In this document: positions 63,387-64,000 of the stretch, one piece after another
Position numbering within the stretch: the first letter of the stretch is position 1
Layout of the letters: the number at the start of each line of letters is the position of its first letter
Assembly (NCBI GenBank): GCA_018268915.1
Contig: JAFDVQ010000006.1
Location: forward strand, 682,001-746,000
Source: Acidobacteriota bacterium
GTDB lineage: Bacteria > Acidobacteriota > Terriglobia > Terriglobales > Acidobacteriaceae
Length of the DNA stretch: 64,000 nt
Direction: 5' to 3'
Made by a program: the position numbers and the translations under genes
The notes under the pieces: generated by a model
What the model was told of the DNA's origin: nothing
The model's database searches: none
What the model saw: only the letters and a program-made list of their open reading frames with translations

Positions 63387-63426
63387 GGGCCGGTTAGCTC
63401 TTCGAGTTGGCCGGCCCACTCTTTTT
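63387..63426 (+). terminator. Rho-independent terminator of the second TonB receptor
   Basis: GGGCCGG (63387-63393) pairs with CCGGCCC (63411-63417) around a loop that itself contains CTC-TTC-GAG, and CTCTTTTT follows. It lies 20 bp after the receptor stop. Confidence 0.75.
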
Positions 63427-63488
63427 GAGTAACATCGTCTTCGAATCTTCGCCTTGAAGCGCGTGCCGCATCACTGCCATTCAGAGCT

Positions 63489-64000
63489 ATGCCTTCTGTC
63501 CGTTTGATCTGCCGGATGCTCGTTCTCGCTATAGCGATGGGGGCTCTGCCGACAACTATCTCTGCGCAAGCCCCGGACCGCCGAGTCTCATCCATCACCG
63601 CTGCGCTCAGAGATGAAAACTATGAGCTGGCTCTGCAGTTGATTCGGGCTGCGCTTGCAGATTCACCAGCGAGCTCAGAACTCTGGACGATGCAAGGAGT
63701 GGCATTCAAGGGCTCAAACAGACCCAAGGAAGCGCTGGCTTCTTTCAGGAAAGCTCTAAAGCTGTCTCCAAACAACATGATTGCTTTAAGAGGCGCCGCC
63801 CAGATCGCGGTTGACCAGGGTGATGCGGCGGGCATCCCGATTTTGGAGCACATTCTGAAGCTGGATCCCAACGATAGAACCAGCCATGCAATGGTGGCGG
63901 TTCTGGAATACCAGCAGGGCGACTGCACCGCAGCCTTGCCGCATTTTGAGAAAGCTGCCTCGGTGTTCGAGCAGCGCCCCGCGGGATTGCGCGCCTACGC
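63489..64000 (+). CDS. Exported TPR-repeat protein, second copy, cut by window edge
   Basis: ATG 63489 opens a frame that runs to the window end (170 codons plus two bases). It has a signal peptide (MPSVRLICRMLVLAIAMGALPTTISAQ) and TPR units matching the protein at 56660 almost block for block: ALRDENYELALQLIRAALAD, SELWTMQGVAFKGSNRPKEA, AQIAVDQGDAAGIPILEHIL and VAVLEYQQGDCTAALPHFEK. A CRTAC1 gene may follow outside the window if the first module's order is repeated. Confidence 0.88.
   Translation, partial: MPSVRLICRMLVLAIAMGALPTTISAQAPDRRVSSITAALRDENYELALQLIRAALADSPASSELWTMQGVAFKGSNRPKEALASFRKALKLSPNNMIALRGAAQIAVDQGDAAGIPILEHILKLDPNDRTSHAMVAVLEYQQGDCTAALPHFEKAASVFEQRPAGLRAY

Noticed and set aside
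1..64000. CRISPR array, toxin-antitoxin pair, prophage or defence island
   Set aside because: No regularly spaced repeats, Cas, restriction, toxin or phage structural proteins were recognised in any frame.

Overview
The window looks like chromosome from an acidobacterium (class Terriglobia / Acidobacteriaceae type). This rests on family content, not on a marker gene: two very large Oar-like TonB-dependent receptors with an N-terminal carboxypeptidase-regulatory domain, an 'acidobacterial duplicated orphan permease' (ADOP), a CRTAC1/ASPIC-UnbV protein, TM2 and tannase proteins, and moderately high GC. No rRNA, CRISPR array, phage module or complete insertion sequence was seen.

Layout. 1-3.7 kb: two paralogous PiT phosphate transporters on the minus strand (the first cut by the window edge), each preceded by three tandem 11-bp repeats resembling a Pho box. 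3.9-6.9 kb: minus-strand housekeeping group of M50 protease, trpS and scpA. 7.0-10.5 kb: TPR exported protein, hexapeptide acyltransferase, asnS. 10.6-18.3 kb: minus-strand carbohydrate-associated block (YceI, GH3, RidA-like, TonB receptor). 19.1-26.8 kb: ADOP permease, a pseudokinase with a TonB-C-like tail, a frame-broken small lipoprotein gene, a tannase-family esterase and an exported beta-sandwich protein. 26.9-30.8 kb: dnaG and rpoD. 31-38.3 kb: GH1 beta-glucosidase, S9 peptidase, aldo/keto reductase, TM2 protein, an unknown protein and an orphan LolD-type ATPase. 38.3-38.5 kb: tRNA-Gly(GCC) and tRNA-Cys(GCA).

38.5-52.6 kb is an exopolysaccharide/O-antigen locus of the Wzx/Wzy type: initiating sugar transferase, a frameshifted methyltransferase, flippase, three glycosyltransferases, polymerase, chain-length protein and a large SLBB export protein. 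Its first part is visibly more AT-rich than the flanks and starts just behind the two tRNAs. 52.6-56.4 kb is a compact three-gene operon (periplasmic sugar-binding lipoprotein, sensor histidine kinase with a carbohydrate-binding-like ectodomain, LuxR-type regulator). 56.6-64 kb holds a TPR / CRTAC1 / TonB-receptor / TPR module; the second TPR gene, a paralogue of the first, runs off the window.

The least ordinary parts are the sensing operon placed between the polysaccharide locus and the TPR-CRTAC1-TonB module, the pseudokinase-TonB-C fusion, and the paired Pho-box-like arrays. All functional calls come from reading motifs by eye; no database search was run.
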